Below are positions 35,937-47,946 of a stretch of DNA of 64,000 bases, in pieces (position 1 is the first letter of the stretch; the number at the start of each line of letters is the position of its first letter). Position numbers and translations under genes: made by a program. This DNA is from Yoonia sp. GPGPB17 (GTDB lineage Bacteria; Pseudomonadota; Alphaproteobacteria; Rhodobacterales; Rhodobacteraceae), in contig NZ_JATACI010000002.1 of NCBI RefSeq assembly GCF_037892195.1, forward strand, positions 2,046,001 to 2,110,000, in the 5' to 3' direction. A model generated the notes under the pieces. That model worked only from the letters and a program-made list of their open reading frames with translations, was not told the DNA's origin and searched no databases.

Positions 35937-37671
35937 ATGCAAAAGACCCCGGTCGATAAGACACACCTACCCAGCCGTCACGTCACCGAAGGGCCGTCGC
36001 GCGCGCCGCACCGGTCATACTTTTATGCCATGGGCCTGGATGAAGAGGCAATCCAGCAGCCTTGGGTTGGTGTCGCGACCTGCTGGAACGAAGCCGCACC
36101 ATGTAACATCGCGCTGAACCGTCAGGCACAATCGGTCAAGCTGGGTGTCAAAAAAGCCAACGGTACACCCCGCGAGTTCACCACAATCACCGTTACCGAT
36201 GGCATCGCGATGGGGCACGAGGGCATGCGCTCTTCTCTGGCATCGCGTGAGGCGATCACGGACACGGTTGAACTGACGATGCGCGGCCATTGCTACGACG
36301 CTTTGGTCGGTCTTGCCGGTTGCGATAAATCCTTGCCCGGTATGATGATGGCGATGGTGCGTCTGAACGTGCCTTCTGTGTTCATCTACGGTGGCTCCAT
36401 TCTGCCGGGCCGTTTGGATGGCAAAGACGTGACGGTGCAGGACGTGTTCGAAGCGGTGGGCAAACACCAGGCTAGGCAATATGTCTGATGCGGAGCTAGA
36501 AGTGCTCGAGCGTGTTGCCTGCCCATCGGCCGGTGCTTGTGGTGGCCAGTTTACAGCCAACACCATGGCTTGTGTGTCCGAGGCGATTGGTCTGGCGTTG
36601 ATGAACTCCTCTGGTGCACCTGCCCCTTACGAAAGCCGCGATCAGTATGGCATTGCCTCGGGCGAGGCGGTCATGAACCTGATCGAAAAGAACATTCGCG
36701 CGCGCGATGTTGTGACGCGCAAGTCGCTGGAAAACGCAGCGCGTGTTGTCGCCTGCACAGGTGGCTCCACCAATGCCGGTTTGCACCTGCCCGCGATTGC
36801 GCATGAGGCCGGGATCGACTTTGACCTGATGGATGTCTGCGACATCTTCCGTGACACCCCATATTTTGTCGATCTCAAGCCGGGCGGCCAGTATGTGGCC
36901 AAGGATCTTTACGAGGCCGGTGGCGTGCCTGTCGTACTCAAAGAACTGCGCAAGGCGGGTCTGATCCATGAGGATTGCATGACTGCATCGGGCCGCAGCA
37001 TTGGCGAAGAACTGGATATGATCGAAGGCGAAGCGGACGGCAAGGTGATCTATCCTGTCGAAACACCGCTGACGCCGACGGGTGGCGTTGTCGGCCTGAA
37101 GGGCAATCTGGCCCCGGAAGGGGCGATTGTGAAGGTCGCGGGGATGTCGAAGGAAGAACAGTCCTTTACCGGCCCCGCCCGTGTGTTCGAAAGCGAAGAA
37201 GACGCTTTCGAGGCGGTAAAGGCACGCCAGTACGAAGAAGGCGAAGTGCTCGTCATCCGCAACGAGGGCCCATCCGGTGGGCCGGGGATGCGCGAGATGC
37301 TGGCGACGACGGCCGCGTTGTCTGGCCAGGGTATGGGCAAAAAGGTGGCGCTGATCACCGATGGCCGTTTTTCCGGTGCGACGCGCGGGTTCTGCGTGGG
37401 CCATGTCGGGCCAGAGGCCGCGCATGGTGGTCCGATTGGTTTGTTGGAGAATGGCGATGTCATTACCATTGACGCAATCACGGGCGCGTTGACGGTAGAC
37501 CTGAGCGACACAGAACTGGCCGCGCGCACGGCGAACTGGAAGGGCCCGAAGGAGACGATCTATGCCTCCGGTGCGCTATGGAAGTACGCGCAGCTCGTCG
37601 GTGGTGCCCGTCTTGGGGCGGTCACGCACCCCGGCGCAAAAGACGAAAAACACATCTACATGGATCTCTGA
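35937..37671 (+). CDS. ilvD: Dihydroxy-acid dehydratase, broken by a +1 frameshift (probably artefactual)
   Basis: The enzyme makes 2-oxoacids for valine, leucine and isoleucine synthesis using an iron-sulfur cluster. The first frame has [30 protein letters not shown] and the cysteine of [13 protein letters not shown], reaching VGKHQA. The second resumes with [29 protein letters not shown] and runs to the C-terminus, including [20 protein letters not shown]. The break coincides with GCTAGGC (36471-36477). Reading GCCGGC gives [10 protein letters not shown] and 577 residues, the usual size. It is probably intact in the organism. Confidence 0.95.
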
Positions 37672-37676
37672 CCCTG

Positions 37677-38288
37677 ATGTTCCGTGCCATCGTTGTGCCT
37701 TTGGGGGTGCTGGCCATCGCGGCCTGCACCCCTCTCACTACCGCCACGCGGTCTGTTTCGCTGGGTCAGGGAGATGTGGTCGCGACCACGCCTGTCGGCT
37801 ATTGCGTCGACGATGTTTCAAGCCAGCCCGCAAGCGATTTCGCAGTTCTGGCGCCGTGCACGAGCTTGGGGGCGGATTCCGTTGCGCCCGATGTCATCGG
37901 GGTTGCGACCGTACAGGTGGGCCCTGCCGAAAGCGGCAATGCTGCGGCAGATGAGCTGGCGCTGCGCGACTTTTTGATCACCGATGAGGGCGTCAGCCTT
38001 CTCAGCCAAGCAGGCGATGCCAGCACTGTCGAAATTCTGTCGAGCCAAGCCTTCAACAGTCAGGTGATGGTGCATTTCACAGACAGCAGCCCGCCACCGC
38101 TTGCCGGATTGCAGAATGAAGAATGGCGCGCTTTCACCAACGTCAATGGCCGGTTGGTCACCATCGGTGTGCGTGGACTGGCGGTTGCCCCGCTTGGGGA
38201 TGGACCGGGCGCGACCCTGCTCAAACTGATCCTTGCTGGCGTACAAGCCGCAACCACCGATACCGAGACCAGCCAACCAGAGGTCTAG
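37677..38288 (+). CDS. Predicted lipoprotein
   Basis: The 203-residue protein starts MFRAIVVPLGVLAIAACTPL, a lipoprotein signal with a lipobox (IAAC) at residue 17. A beta-rich body follows with GYCVDDVSSQPASDF, DVIGVATVQVGPAESGN and EEWRAFTNVNGRLVTIGVRG. It starts five bases after ilvD and is probably cotranscribed. Function unknown. Confidence 0.72.
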   Translation: MFRAIVVPLGVLAIAACTPLTTATRSVSLGQGDVVATTPVGYCVDDVSSQPASDFAVLAPCTSLGADSVAPDVIGVATVQVGPAESGNAAADELALRDFLITDEGVSLLSQAGDASTVEILSSQAFNSQVMVHFTDSSPPPLAGLQNEEWRAFTNVNGRLVTIGVRGLAVAPLGDGPGATLLKLILAGVQAATTDTETSQPEV

Positions 38289-38349
38289 GCGGTTTCCAAC
38301 TGCCCTCTTGTTTGGCACAATTGCCAGCGGATAAGGAAAGACACCGCGC

Positions 38350-39123
38350 ATGCCATTCCCTTTTCAAGGCCCCTTTGATCGGTTCCTGCAGCGCCGCACG
38401 ATCGCGCATTGGCGCAAGGCGACGCAAAGGGTAGCGCAAACAAATCTGGCGGCGCTGGACAACAAAAACGATACTGCCAAAAGGCTGGCACGGGCAGTCG
38501 CTAGGTTCAGGCATGAGGCTGACGGCAGACTGGCGCTACCGCGCATCGGATCAAAGACCTTCCCCCAGCCGCCGGGCACAGATTGGGCATGGCGCCCCAA
38601 GCCATGGCGGGCGCCCATCATCCCGGCGGGAATTGCGCCAGCTCTGACTAAAATGGAACTGACGAACGAGTTGGTAATCTTTCATGATTGCAAGGATGCC
38701 GAGATCACCTTGCGCCAGACCCGCAACACGCGCGATACGGATCTGGCCCCTTTTGCGGTTTCGCTTGAGACCTTTCACTTTGCGGGCAGTTACCTGTCGC
38801 TGGTCGTTGAAATCCCTGAGGAATCATGCGCGGGGCTCCGAAAGACACATTTGATCCGATTGGCTGCGGTCATCGAACGGGAACAGCCCACGGCGATCCA
38901 TACCCGTTTGAACGTAAAGAACGGACCCAACACCGAACAGATCCTGCTGACGCTCCCTGGCGCCAAGCCCGAAACCATGGTGGAATTCGATCTAGCCTAT
39001 AGCGGCCTGAATGAGCGGCGGGCCGAGCGGATGTGGATTGACCTGATGATCGAAAGCCCTGCCATGAACAAGATCTACATCCGTGACCTGACGCTGTGTC
39101 GTTATCCACGCGCTGAAATCTAA
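38350..39123 (+). CDS. DUF6478-type hypothetical protein
   Basis: A 257-residue soluble protein resembling a Rhodobacterales-only family: an N-terminal helical, basic segment (RRTIAHWRKATQRVAQTNLAALD), a tryptophan-rich stretch (DWAWRPKPWRAPIIPAG) and a beta-sandwich-like body (ELVIFHDCKDAEITLRQTR, SLETFHFAGSYLSLVVEIPEE). No function is known. It is followed after 11 bases by another roseobacter-type gene. Confidence 0.75.
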   Translation: MPFPFQGPFDRFLQRRTIAHWRKATQRVAQTNLAALDNKNDTAKRLARAVARFRHEADGRLALPRIGSKTFPQPPGTDWAWRPKPWRAPIIPAGIAPALTKMELTNELVIFHDCKDAEITLRQTRNTRDTDLAPFAVSLETFHFAGSYLSLVVEIPEESCAGLRKTHLIRLAAVIEREQPTAIHTRLNVKNGPNTEQILLTLPGAKPETMVEFDLAYSGLNERRAERMWIDLMIESPAMNKIYIRDLTLCRYPRAEI

Positions 39124-39134
39124 GGACCCATCCA

Positions 39135-39491
39135 ATGCAGTTTCTCAACACACAGATCAAGGCAGGTATCTGGCGGGGCGATTTGATCGGCGCAGGCGAC
39201 GCCCAACCCGATCTGCGTATCACACATCTTGGCACAACACTTGATCAGGTCACTTATGCACGCGACACCACCAATGGTGCGTGGCGCATCACCGTCCCGA
39301 TCCCACCTGCGTTGCTTAGCGACGGTGTACAGACATTTGTGATTGGCGATGCTGGCGGGACAACGCTTAGCAGCTTTGCCATTGTCTGTGGCGAACCGCT
39401 TGCCGATGATTTGCGTGCCGAGATTTCGTTGCTGCGCAGCGAATTGGAAGTGTTAAAGAAAGCGTTCCGCAAGCACGCTACAGAAACGTAG
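39135..39491 (+). CDS. Roseobacter-type hypothetical protein
   Basis: A 118-residue protein with a beta-rich first part (QIKAGIWRGDLIGAGDAQPDLRI, WRITVPIPPALLSDGVQTFVI) and a C-terminal coiled-coil helix (LRAEISLLRSELEVLKKAFRKHA). It probably forms a pair with the preceding gene. No function known. Confidence 0.7.
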   Translation: MQFLNTQIKAGIWRGDLIGAGDAQPDLRITHLGTTLDQVTYARDTTNGAWRITVPIPPALLSDGVQTFVIGDAGGTTLSSFAIVCGEPLADDLRAEISLLRSELEVLKKAFRKHATET

Positions 39492-39504
39492 CGTCACGCT
39501 ACGT
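39486..39504. repeat. Perfect palindrome at the stop codon
   Basis: ACGTAGCGT-C-ACGCTACGT overlaps the TAG of the 39135 gene. There is no T-run after it, so it may be a weak terminator or an mRNA-protecting hairpin. Confidence 0.45.
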
Positions 39505-39620
39505 ATCGGCCGTTGCTTTGGATGAGTTTAATACACCCCATAAACTCATTGTCAGAATGACAACCGGTGCACCTCTCGTCCCGTAACAACATCGTTAACA
39601 GGGAACGAAAGGAACACCCA

Positions 39621-40112
39621 ATGAACCGTCGCTTTGCAATCAAATCCACATTTCTTGCCGCTGGCGTTGCCATTGCCGCCGCTTGTGCGCCGATGATGGA
39701 CAAGGAACCCGACATCGTCGATATCGCTGCCTCCAACGGCAGCTTTAACACATTGGTTGCAGCCGTCACGGCCGCTGGCCTTGTCGACACACTCAAGAGC
39801 GAAGGTCCATTCACCGTCTTCGCACCAACCGACGAAGCGTTTGCTGCCTTGCCAGCCGGTACGGTCGACAGTCTGCTGCTGCCAGAGAACAAGGATCAGT
39901 TGACAGCGATCCTGACATACCACGTTGTCCCCGGTGCGGTCACATCTGACCAGCTGGCTGGTCAGCGTCTGAGCGTTGCAACCGTGAACGGCGCCGACGT
40001 GCATATTGACGGGCGCAACGGCGTGAAAGTCGAAGATGCAAACGTCACCACAGCGGACATCATCGCCTCAAACGGCGTGATCCACGTGATCGACAGCGTG
40101 CTGCTGCCATAG
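39621..40112 (+). CDS. Fasciclin-domain lipoprotein
   Basis: The 163-residue protein has a signal with lipobox AAAC ([24 protein letters not shown]) and one fasciclin/FAS1 domain: [53 protein letters not shown] and [18 protein letters not shown]1 proteins act in adhesion at the cell surface. The ATG follows AAAGGAA. A clear terminator lies 77 bases downstream. Confidence 0.93.
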   Translation: MNRRFAIKSTFLAAGVAIAAACAPMMDKEPDIVDIAASNGSFNTLVAAVTAAGLVDTLKSEGPFTVFAPTDEAFAALPAGTVDSLLLPENKDQLTAILTYHVVPGAVTSDQLAGQRLSVATVNGADVHIDGRNGVKVEDANVTTADIIASNGVIHVIDSVLLP

Positions 40113-40188
40113 GGCGACCTCACCACCGGTCTGGTCGCGTCTTCTCCCCAGAATTAGCGCCCGGGCCGCCCTGCACGGTGCCACGCGA

Positions 40189-40219
40189 CCCCATCGCTGC
40201 AAAGCGGTGGGGTTTCTTC
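40189..40219 (+). terminator. Rho-independent terminator of the fasciclin gene
   Basis: A 10-bp stem (CCCCATCGCT with AGCGGTGGGG, one G-U) closed by a GCAA tetraloop is followed by TTTCTTCTT. It lies 77 bases past the stop. Confidence 0.85.
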
Positions 40220-40253
40220 TTCGCAGATACGCATGTCAGTAACGGTGCTTTGT

Positions 40254-40730
40254 CTATGTCACGTCATGATACTTTGATACCAGATCAGTCACTGCATCGG
40301 CGTCGGACACGTGAACATAGATGCGATAGCGCATATCCTTCATCCCGCCATATGGGATGGCATCGTCATAGTAGCCAATGTTCCGGCTTTCGAGTTCGTG
40401 CTTGATTGCGTCGCGCTGTGCCAGCTCTCGGACGGAACAAACGTGATATGCCCAAGCAAACCCATCACGCCTGATTTGCGCAAAGGCATAAGCTACCGCA
40501 TCGCTTTCCTGCGCAAAGCGTTTCACCACGCTCTCAACGCCGCGTTCGGTATAAACCCAATCGAAAGAAGCCGCGTTTTGGATCAGTCGATAGCCCTCGA
40601 AAATGGTGGACCCCCCGATGTCGTAAGACCACCCATTGCACCGGTTCGCGATCATCCATGCTTTCAAAGCATGAATGGTGGTGAGCCGCGTTTCGGGGTC
40701 AATTGGTTTGAAATCGAAAGGTCTGGTCAT
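40254..40730 (-). CDS. Hypothetical cytoplasmic protein
   Basis: A 158-residue protein starting MTRPFDFKPIDPETRLTTI, with WMIANRCNGWSYDIGGSTIF and a final ferredoxin-like stretch (YRIYVHVSDADAVTDLVSKYHDV). It does not match a family I know. The start at 40730 follows 88 bases after the upstream gene on the same strand. Confidence 0.6.
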   Translation of the reverse strand: MTRPFDFKPIDPETRLTTIHALKAWMIANRCNGWSYDIGGSTIFEGYRLIQNAASFDWVYTERGVESVVKRFAQESDAVAYAFAQIRRDGFAWAYHVCSVRELAQRDAIKHELESRNIGYYDDAIPYGGMKDMRYRIYVHVSDADAVTDLVSKYHDVT

Positions 40731-40818
40731 CTGAATATCAAATTCAATCGCATGAAAGGCGCGCTGTCCGCCTCTAGGGTTCAAATGCTGGTCGGCCACA
40801 ATTCGCAATCGGAGGCAA

Positions 40819-41661
40819 CTAGTCGTCCCCGCCCAGTTCATCCCAAATCTCGCGCACCCAACCTTTGATCACCTGCGCCTCTTCCCAGCGGTTTGACATC
40901 TCACGCCCATCGGCCCCGGTCATTGCGTATTCAGGTGGCCCAAGCTCACAGACAAAGATGCAGTCGCCTGATGCGTTCCGCGCGCGCCAATCCGCCAGTC
41001 CCTCGCGCCACCAGCCTTTGAACAGCTCCACCCATTTTTGGTGTTGGGGGAAGTCCAGTTGCAGTTGGATTTGCTGTCGCGACGCGACCCGGCCCTGAAA
41101 GCTGTCAGAGCGTTGCAGGATGCGGCTCATCAGCCCCATGTCGTGATCGGACAAAGGAAACCAGAACTCGCGGTCGACGACATAATGTGACAGGTCGGCG
41201 CAGATCCGCATCTCGGGGATGCGATCAAGCAATTGCAATGTCGTGTAAAGGTCGTTGGTGATGCAGTTGCGGTGTGTTTCGAACTGAACCGGTATGCCAA
41301 TCCTATGGGCCATACCTATCCATGTCTCAACCACCGGCACCATATCATCTAATGCTATGGGCATCACTTGCCCGATCACATCGACAAAGGGCGCGCCAAA
41401 GTCGGCGGCCATGTACAGCGTGTCTTCAAGGCTTTCGATTGTCTTGGGGAAAGCTACTATAAGCGGCGTGAGGCCATTCGCCTCCATATGTGGTCTGACC
41501 GCATGGGCAACGGCTACATCTGACGCGCCCAGATCAATCGCCATGCCGTCAAAACCGGCCTCGGCGACCATTTCGCAAACCTGATCGTGCGGCAGTTTCA
41601 CGCCGCTCTGGTCATGCGGCTGCATTGCCCAGAGCGATGTGTAGACCTTTAGTTGCCTCAC
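40819..41661 (-). CDS. Sugar-phosphate isomerase/epimerase-like TIM barrel
   Basis: The 280-residue protein has the xylose-isomerase-like (AP endonuclease 2) pattern: EMVAEAGFDGMAIDLGASD, IPVQFETHRNCITNDLY, MRICADLSHYV and CIFVCELGPPEYAM. The glutamate, aspartate and histidine likely bind metal. The substrate is unknown. GTG at 41661 overlaps the desaturase stop (GTGA), so the two are coupled. Confidence 0.85.
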   Translation of the reverse strand: MRQLKVYTSLWAMQPHDQSGVKLPHDQVCEMVAEAGFDGMAIDLGASDVAVAHAVRPHMEANGLTPLIVAFPKTIESLEDTLYMAADFGAPFVDVIGQVMPIALDDMVPVVETWIGMAHRIGIPVQFETHRNCITNDLYTTLQLLDRIPEMRICADLSHYVVDREFWFPLSDHDMGLMSRILQRSDSFQGRVASRQQIQLQLDFPQHQKWVELFKGWWREGLADWRARNASGDCIFVCELGPPEYAMTGADGREMSNRWEEAQVIKGWVREIWDELGGDD

Positions 41662-42641
41662 TCTGCTGGCATCCGTGTCACGCGGCCACCGCTGCGCGGG
41701 ATGATCCAGACTTCGTCCATTGGGTACTGACTTTCGTCCTTGGCCATGAGTTTCTGGATCACTTCGACCTGAAATTCGAGCCAGCCCATGCGGTGGACCT
41801 CGCCCGCCTTTTCTTCGATCCGGTCGTTCAACTCGCGGAGTTTCCAGAACGGTACCGCAGGGAACGTGTGGTGTGCCGTATGGTAAGGCATCTGCCAGCA
41901 AAGCCAGTTTTGCAGGGCGTTGGCCCGTGTCGAGCGGGTGTTTTCCATGATGTCGTTTTCGTGGCTCAGGCCCAGATGCTCAATTGTGTTCTGCATCTGG
42001 TGGATTGGTTTGGTCAGGACCATCGGGATAATCCAGAATGTCAGCGCCGCCCACGAGCCGGTGATTATTGAGACCAGCGCAATCAGCGCGTAACCCGCCA
42101 GATGTATACGGCTTTCTTTGATCACCCTTGCCTCTTGCTCGGCCCGAATGAACGGTTCAATAATGGTGCCCGTTGCACGGCGGATCACACCAAAGATGCG
42201 GTTGCGCCAATAGGTGATCCCGCTAAGCCAAAGCAGATAGGTTGTCAGCGTATAGGGTTCGCGGACCAGTTCTCCGTCCCGTTCCCAGTCTTGCGTATAT
42301 TGGTGGTGGGCAAAATGCATGATCTGGTCGAAGTCACGCGGGAAGACTTGGATGAAACCGATGATACGGCCGAAGACCTCATTCAGTTTGCGGGTTTTGA
42401 AGACGGTGGCATGCGACAGTTCATGCTGTGCGGCATAAAGAAAGTTCAACAAAACGCCCAAAGCAAGGCCTGTGACCCAGACCCAACCGGTGCCCATCGC
42501 TTGCGCATGCAGGACGCCGACGATGACAATCGCGCCCATATGGCTGGTCATTTGCAGCCCACCTCGTAGGTCAGAGCGTTCTGACAAAGCCCGCAGTTCA
42601 GTTGGTGTCAGTAACTTGCGCCGGGAAAAGCTCGCTTCCAT
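41658..42641 (-). CDS. Fatty acid desaturase-type membrane di-iron protein
   Basis: A 327-residue protein with four membrane helices and the three histidine boxes: QHELSHATVF near residue 80 (HxxxH), HFAHHQYTQD near 110 (HxxHH) and YHTAHHTFP near 250 (HxxHH). Members insert double bonds or hydroxyl groups in acyl chains, with possible action on other lipids. A strong AAGGAGGTGG precedes the ATG. It diverges from the dienoyl-CoA reductase gene and is coupled to the TIM-barrel gene. Confidence 0.9.
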   Translation of the reverse strand: MEASFSRRKLLTPTELRALSERSDLRGGLQMTSHMGAIVIVGVLHAQAMGTGWVWVTGLALGVLLNFLYAAQHELSHATVFKTRKLNEVFGRIIGFIQVFPRDFDQIMHFAHHQYTQDWERDGELVREPYTLTTYLLWLSGITYWRNRIFGVIRRATGTIIEPFIRAEQEARVIKESRIHLAGYALIALVSIITGSWAALTFWIIPMVLTKPIHQMQNTIEHLGLSHENDIMENTRSTRANALQNWLCWQMPYHTAHHTFPAVPFWKLRELNDRIEEKAGEVHRMGWLEFQVEVIQKLMAKDESQYPMDEVWIIPRSGGRVTRMPAE

Positions 42642-42680
42642 TTTCCACCTCCTTCATTGTCGACGATCAGCCTAGCCTAG

Positions 42681-44825
<2,145 letters not shown>

Positions 44826-44852
44826 CGTTTTGCCCTGAACCAGTGCCGGGTA

Positions 44853-45752
44853 TCAGTCCTTTCCGGGTGGCAGTCCGTTCAGCCGTGCAATGTAGTCCAC
44901 AAGATGCGGCACATAGTCTTCGGCCCCATCGCCACCCATGTTGACGGCAGCGGCAAAGGAATTCTTGATCGCGGTTCCAACAGGGTTCGCCACTGACGCA
45001 TCATCCGCCATCTTCGCCAGATATCTTGTATCCTTATAGGCGTTGTTCAGCGTGAATTTATGCGCTTCGGTATTCCCCTCAAGGGCGTAGCCCATGAAGG
45101 TTTGATAGAACCCGCAGTCCATCCGTGACCCACGGATCACGCTGTCGAACTGATCTACGCTGATACCGACCTTGCGCCCAAGCGCCATCGCCTCAGCGTA
45201 CATCGCGGCATAGCCCATCGACAGAAAGTTGTTGATCAGCTTCATTTTGTGGCCCAGCCCGGTTGGCCCCAGATGCACAACGGTTGCCGCCCAACAGTCA
45301 ATCACGGGTTTGATCCGCGCAAAGACGTCATCTGGCGCACCCACCATCGTGCTGAGCGCCCCCGCCTCGGCCTGCACCGGTGTGCCGCCAAGCGGGGCAT
45401 CAACAAGGCAGCACCCTTTCCCGTCCAGCATGGTTGCCAGCCTTTCGGTTGAGGTGGGGTCTGAGGTCGAACAGTCCACAATAATGCAGCCCTTGCGCAG
45501 GCCCGGCATCAGCCCAGCGATAATGGCCTCAACCTGGGGAGAGCCGGGCGCGCAGATATGGATGATATCAGAGGCCTCTGCCAATGCGACGAGGTTGTCT
45601 GCCTCTTTCGCGCCATGAGAGATGAGATCCTCAACAGAGGTACGACTGCGGTGTGCGATCACGGTGACAGCATGACCGGCGGACAACATGTTCTTGGCCA
45701 TACCGTGGCCCATCAGCCCAACACCGATGAAACCTATGTTCTCTTTCGCCAT
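44853..45752 (-). CDS. 3-hydroxyisobutyrate dehydrogenase-family NAD(P)-dependent oxidoreductase
   Basis: A 299-residue beta-hydroxyacid dehydrogenase. Motifs are IGFIGVGLMGHGMAKNML (nucleotide fold), VDAPLGGTPVQAEAGALSTMVG (substrate motif), and GLGHKMKLINNFLSMGYAA with the catalytic lysine of KxxxN. Substrates in the family include 3-hydroxyisobutyrate, tartronate semialdehyde and sulfolactaldehyde. AGGAG precedes the ATG. A LysR gene is divergent. Confidence 0.9.
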   Translation of the reverse strand: MAKENIGFIGVGLMGHGMAKNMLSAGHAVTVIAHRSRTSVEDLISHGAKEADNLVALAEASDIIHICAPGSPQVEAIIAGLMPGLRKGCIIVDCSTSDPTSTERLATMLDGKGCCLVDAPLGGTPVQAEAGALSTMVGAPDDVFARIKPVIDCWAATVVHLGPTGLGHKMKLINNFLSMGYAAMYAEAMALGRKVGISVDQFDSVIRGSRMDCGFYQTFMGYALEGNTEAHKFTLNNAYKDTRYLAKMADDASVANPVGTAIKNSFAAAVNMGGDGAEDYVPHLVDYIARLNGLPPGKD

Positions 45753-46121
45753 TTCACTCTCCTGATTTATCCGATGTCGCCGTTTGCTTAAATCTCTATC
45801 CCCGCGAGAGAAAAGGGAAGTGGCGATGTGCCCGCGAGAAAGACCGAACAGGTTTGACAATGGTGTCCACGACGCTGGGCAAAACCGATGGGCAGGGTGA
45901 CCCAACCGCGCAAAGCGTCGCGTCAATTGCGGCGTGCTTTGGCCGGTAGTCGTGGCTGAAACCCCTTGCGGTCAAGGGATTCTCCAATAATTCGCTGTTT
46001 CCGCATGGGCATCAAAACCGATTCATACCCCCTAATTGTCAGGCATTCGTCCCATTCCTGCCCGATTTGATCCTCAAACAGGAAACAACGGTATCAAAAA
46101 GAATAGTGCTAGGAATTTCAT
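45753..46121. other. Divergent intergenic regulatory region
   Basis: No frame here has coding support. It lies between the minus-strand dehydrogenase and the plus-strand LysR gene and must carry both promoters; LysR binding sites are likely but not resolved by eye. Confidence 0.4.
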
Positions 46122-47027
46122 ATGGATCGCCTGACGGAAATGGAGGCCTTTGCCACTGTGGTGGATCAAGGCGGCTTTACAGATGCGGCCAAGAAGATGG
46201 GAATTTCCAAATCTGCTGTTTCCAAACACGTCTCCTCGCTTGAGGCCCGTCTTGGCGCCCGCCTGCTGAATAGAACCACGCGCCGCGTCAGCCCAACAGA
46301 AATTGGCCTAGCCTATTATGACCGCGCCCGTCGTGTGCTGAACGATGCAGGCGAAGCCGATGCACTGGTCACTTCGATGCAATCTGCACCGTCCGGCCTG
46401 CTACGCATCAGCGTCGCAACGGATTTTGGCGTGAATCACCTCTCGCCCGTACTGGGTGACTTCTTGACCGAGTTTCCCGACATCACCGTGAATATGGCTC
46501 TGAACAACCGTTATGTTGAACTTATCTCAGAAGGGTTTGACATGGCTGTGCGCATTGGCGAGCTGGAAGACAGCACTTTGCGCGCCCGCAAACTGACGGA
46601 CACAACAAAGCGTATGATCGCAAGCCCCGCCTATTTTGAGCAGTATGGCCGCCCCGAAAAGATTGATGACCTGAACGAACACAAGCTGCTGCATTATTCC
46701 AATCAGGCCAACTCGGCGGTCTGGAAACTGACTGCACCCTCGGGCGAAAAACGTCAGGTGCGTACCGCTGGCTGGTTGACCGTAAATGACGGCCAGTCGC
46801 TGTTGAATGCTTGCATTGGTGGTCTGGGCATCGCCTATCTTCCCAGTTTTCTTTATGCAGACGCCATGCAGAATGGCCTGGTTGAAGAAGCCATCCCTGA
46901 TTTGCCGGTTGAGACTCAAGGCATTTATGCGGTCTACCCGCCGGGTCGCTTTACGCAGCCAAAGGTCCGGGCGTTCATTGACTTTCTGGCGCATGCCTTT
47001 GCCGACAAGGGCCCAGATATCTGGTAA
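46122..47027 (+). CDS. LysR-family transcriptional regulator
   Basis: A 301-residue regulator with the LysR winged helix (MEAFATVVDQGGFTDAAKKMGISKSAVSKHVSSLEARLG) and a substrate-binding domain (LRISVATDFGVNHL, DMAVRIGELEDSTLRAR). The CrgA/PA2758-like subtype usually regulates oxidoreductase or efflux genes. Divergence from the 44853 dehydrogenase suggests that gene as target, by inference. A terminator follows. Confidence 0.93.
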   Translation: MDRLTEMEAFATVVDQGGFTDAAKKMGISKSAVSKHVSSLEARLGARLLNRTTRRVSPTEIGLAYYDRARRVLNDAGEADALVTSMQSAPSGLLRISVATDFGVNHLSPVLGDFLTEFPDITVNMALNNRYVELISEGFDMAVRIGELEDSTLRARKLTDTTKRMIASPAYFEQYGRPEKIDDLNEHKLLHYSNQANSAVWKLTAPSGEKRQVRTAGWLTVNDGQSLLNACIGGLGIAYLPSFLYADAMQNGLVEEAIPDLPVETQGIYAVYPPGRFTQPKVRAFIDFLAHAFADKGPDIW

Positions 47028-47071
47028 CGCCCAAAGCACAAACCCTGGACGAGAACGCATTCAATCCTCCG

Positions 47072-47100
47072 ACGCGGTCAACCTTTTGGCCGTGTTTTTT
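47072..47100 (+). terminator. Rho-independent terminator after LysR gene
   Basis: An 8-bp stem with two G-U pairs (ACGCGGTC with GGCCGTGT) and an 8-base loop is followed by six T residues, 45 bases after the LysR stop. Confidence 0.65.
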
Positions 47101-47163
47101 GAGCATTAAGCTATTGATCACACCAATCCCCTAGTGTGACCCGCGAAAGCGAAGGGGACTTGT

Positions 47164-47946
47164 ATGGATTCAATAATGCGCCTGCTCGCACCGCGCAGTT
47201 GGCTGGGCTTTATCGTTCGCCTTGTGCTCTTGATCGGTTTTGTCGCCGCAGAGAACATTCTATTTGCGCGTTTCTTTGAAAGCCTTGAGCAACGTGAAAT
47301 GCACTCTACATCATACTACATATCCCATGCCTCGCTTGTGGGGGGGCCGCTTATTGCGATTTTTCTTGGGGTGTCGGTCTATCAGGTGCGCCTGCAGCAG
47401 AAACTATGGCGATTGTCACGCAAGGACGGGCTGACCGGGTTGAACAACCGACGAACGTTCTTTGAACTTGCGCAAAAGGCGCGCACATCACATCCAACCG
47501 GTGTTTTGCTGATGCTGGATGCAGATCGATTTAAAAGTATTAATGATACCTATGGGCATCAGGTGGGTGATATTTGTTTGAAATCCATTTCCTACACCTT
47601 GCAACGGTCACTCCGTAAGGAAGATATCGTGGGGCGGCTCGGTGGTGAGGAATTCGCATTCTACCTTGGCGGCGTCAGCGTAGAAACCGCGCGGGTCATT
47701 GGCGAACGCCTGACCAAACCAATCTCTTTCAAAAGCGATAGAGACGCCAGCCTCTCTGTCACGCTTTCGATTGGCGCGGCACAATGGCAGCACAATATTT
47801 CGATTGATGCCGCGTTTGCACGGGCCGATGTTGCACTCTATCAAGCCAAAAAGAACGGCCGCGCCCGCTTAGAGGTGTGGGATCCGCAAATGCTGGTGGA
47901 TCAACAGAATGCGGTGGCGGACAAAGCTAGTTCTGCGTCGATGTAA
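47164..47946 (+). CDS. GGDEF-domain diguanylate cyclase
   Basis: The 260-residue protein has two N-terminal membrane helices (WLGFIVRLVLLIGFVAAENILFA, GGPLIAIFLGVSVYQV) and a GGDEF domain with LMLDADRFKSINDTYGHQVGD and an intact active site GRLGGEEFAFYLGG. It should make cyclic di-GMP from GTP. The inhibitory RxxD site is not evident upstream of GGEEF. Its end overlaps the OmpA-like gene by 20 bases tail to tail. Confidence 0.93.
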   Translation: MDSIMRLLAPRSWLGFIVRLVLLIGFVAAENILFARFFESLEQREMHSTSYYISHASLVGGPLIAIFLGVSVYQVRLQQKLWRLSRKDGLTGLNNRRTFFELAQKARTSHPTGVLLMLDADRFKSINDTYGHQVGDICLKSISYTLQRSLRKEDIVGRLGGEEFAFYLGGVSVETARVIGERLTKPISFKSDRDASLSVTLSIGAAQWQHNISIDAAFARADVALYQAKKNGRARLEVWDPQMLVDQQNAVADKASSASM

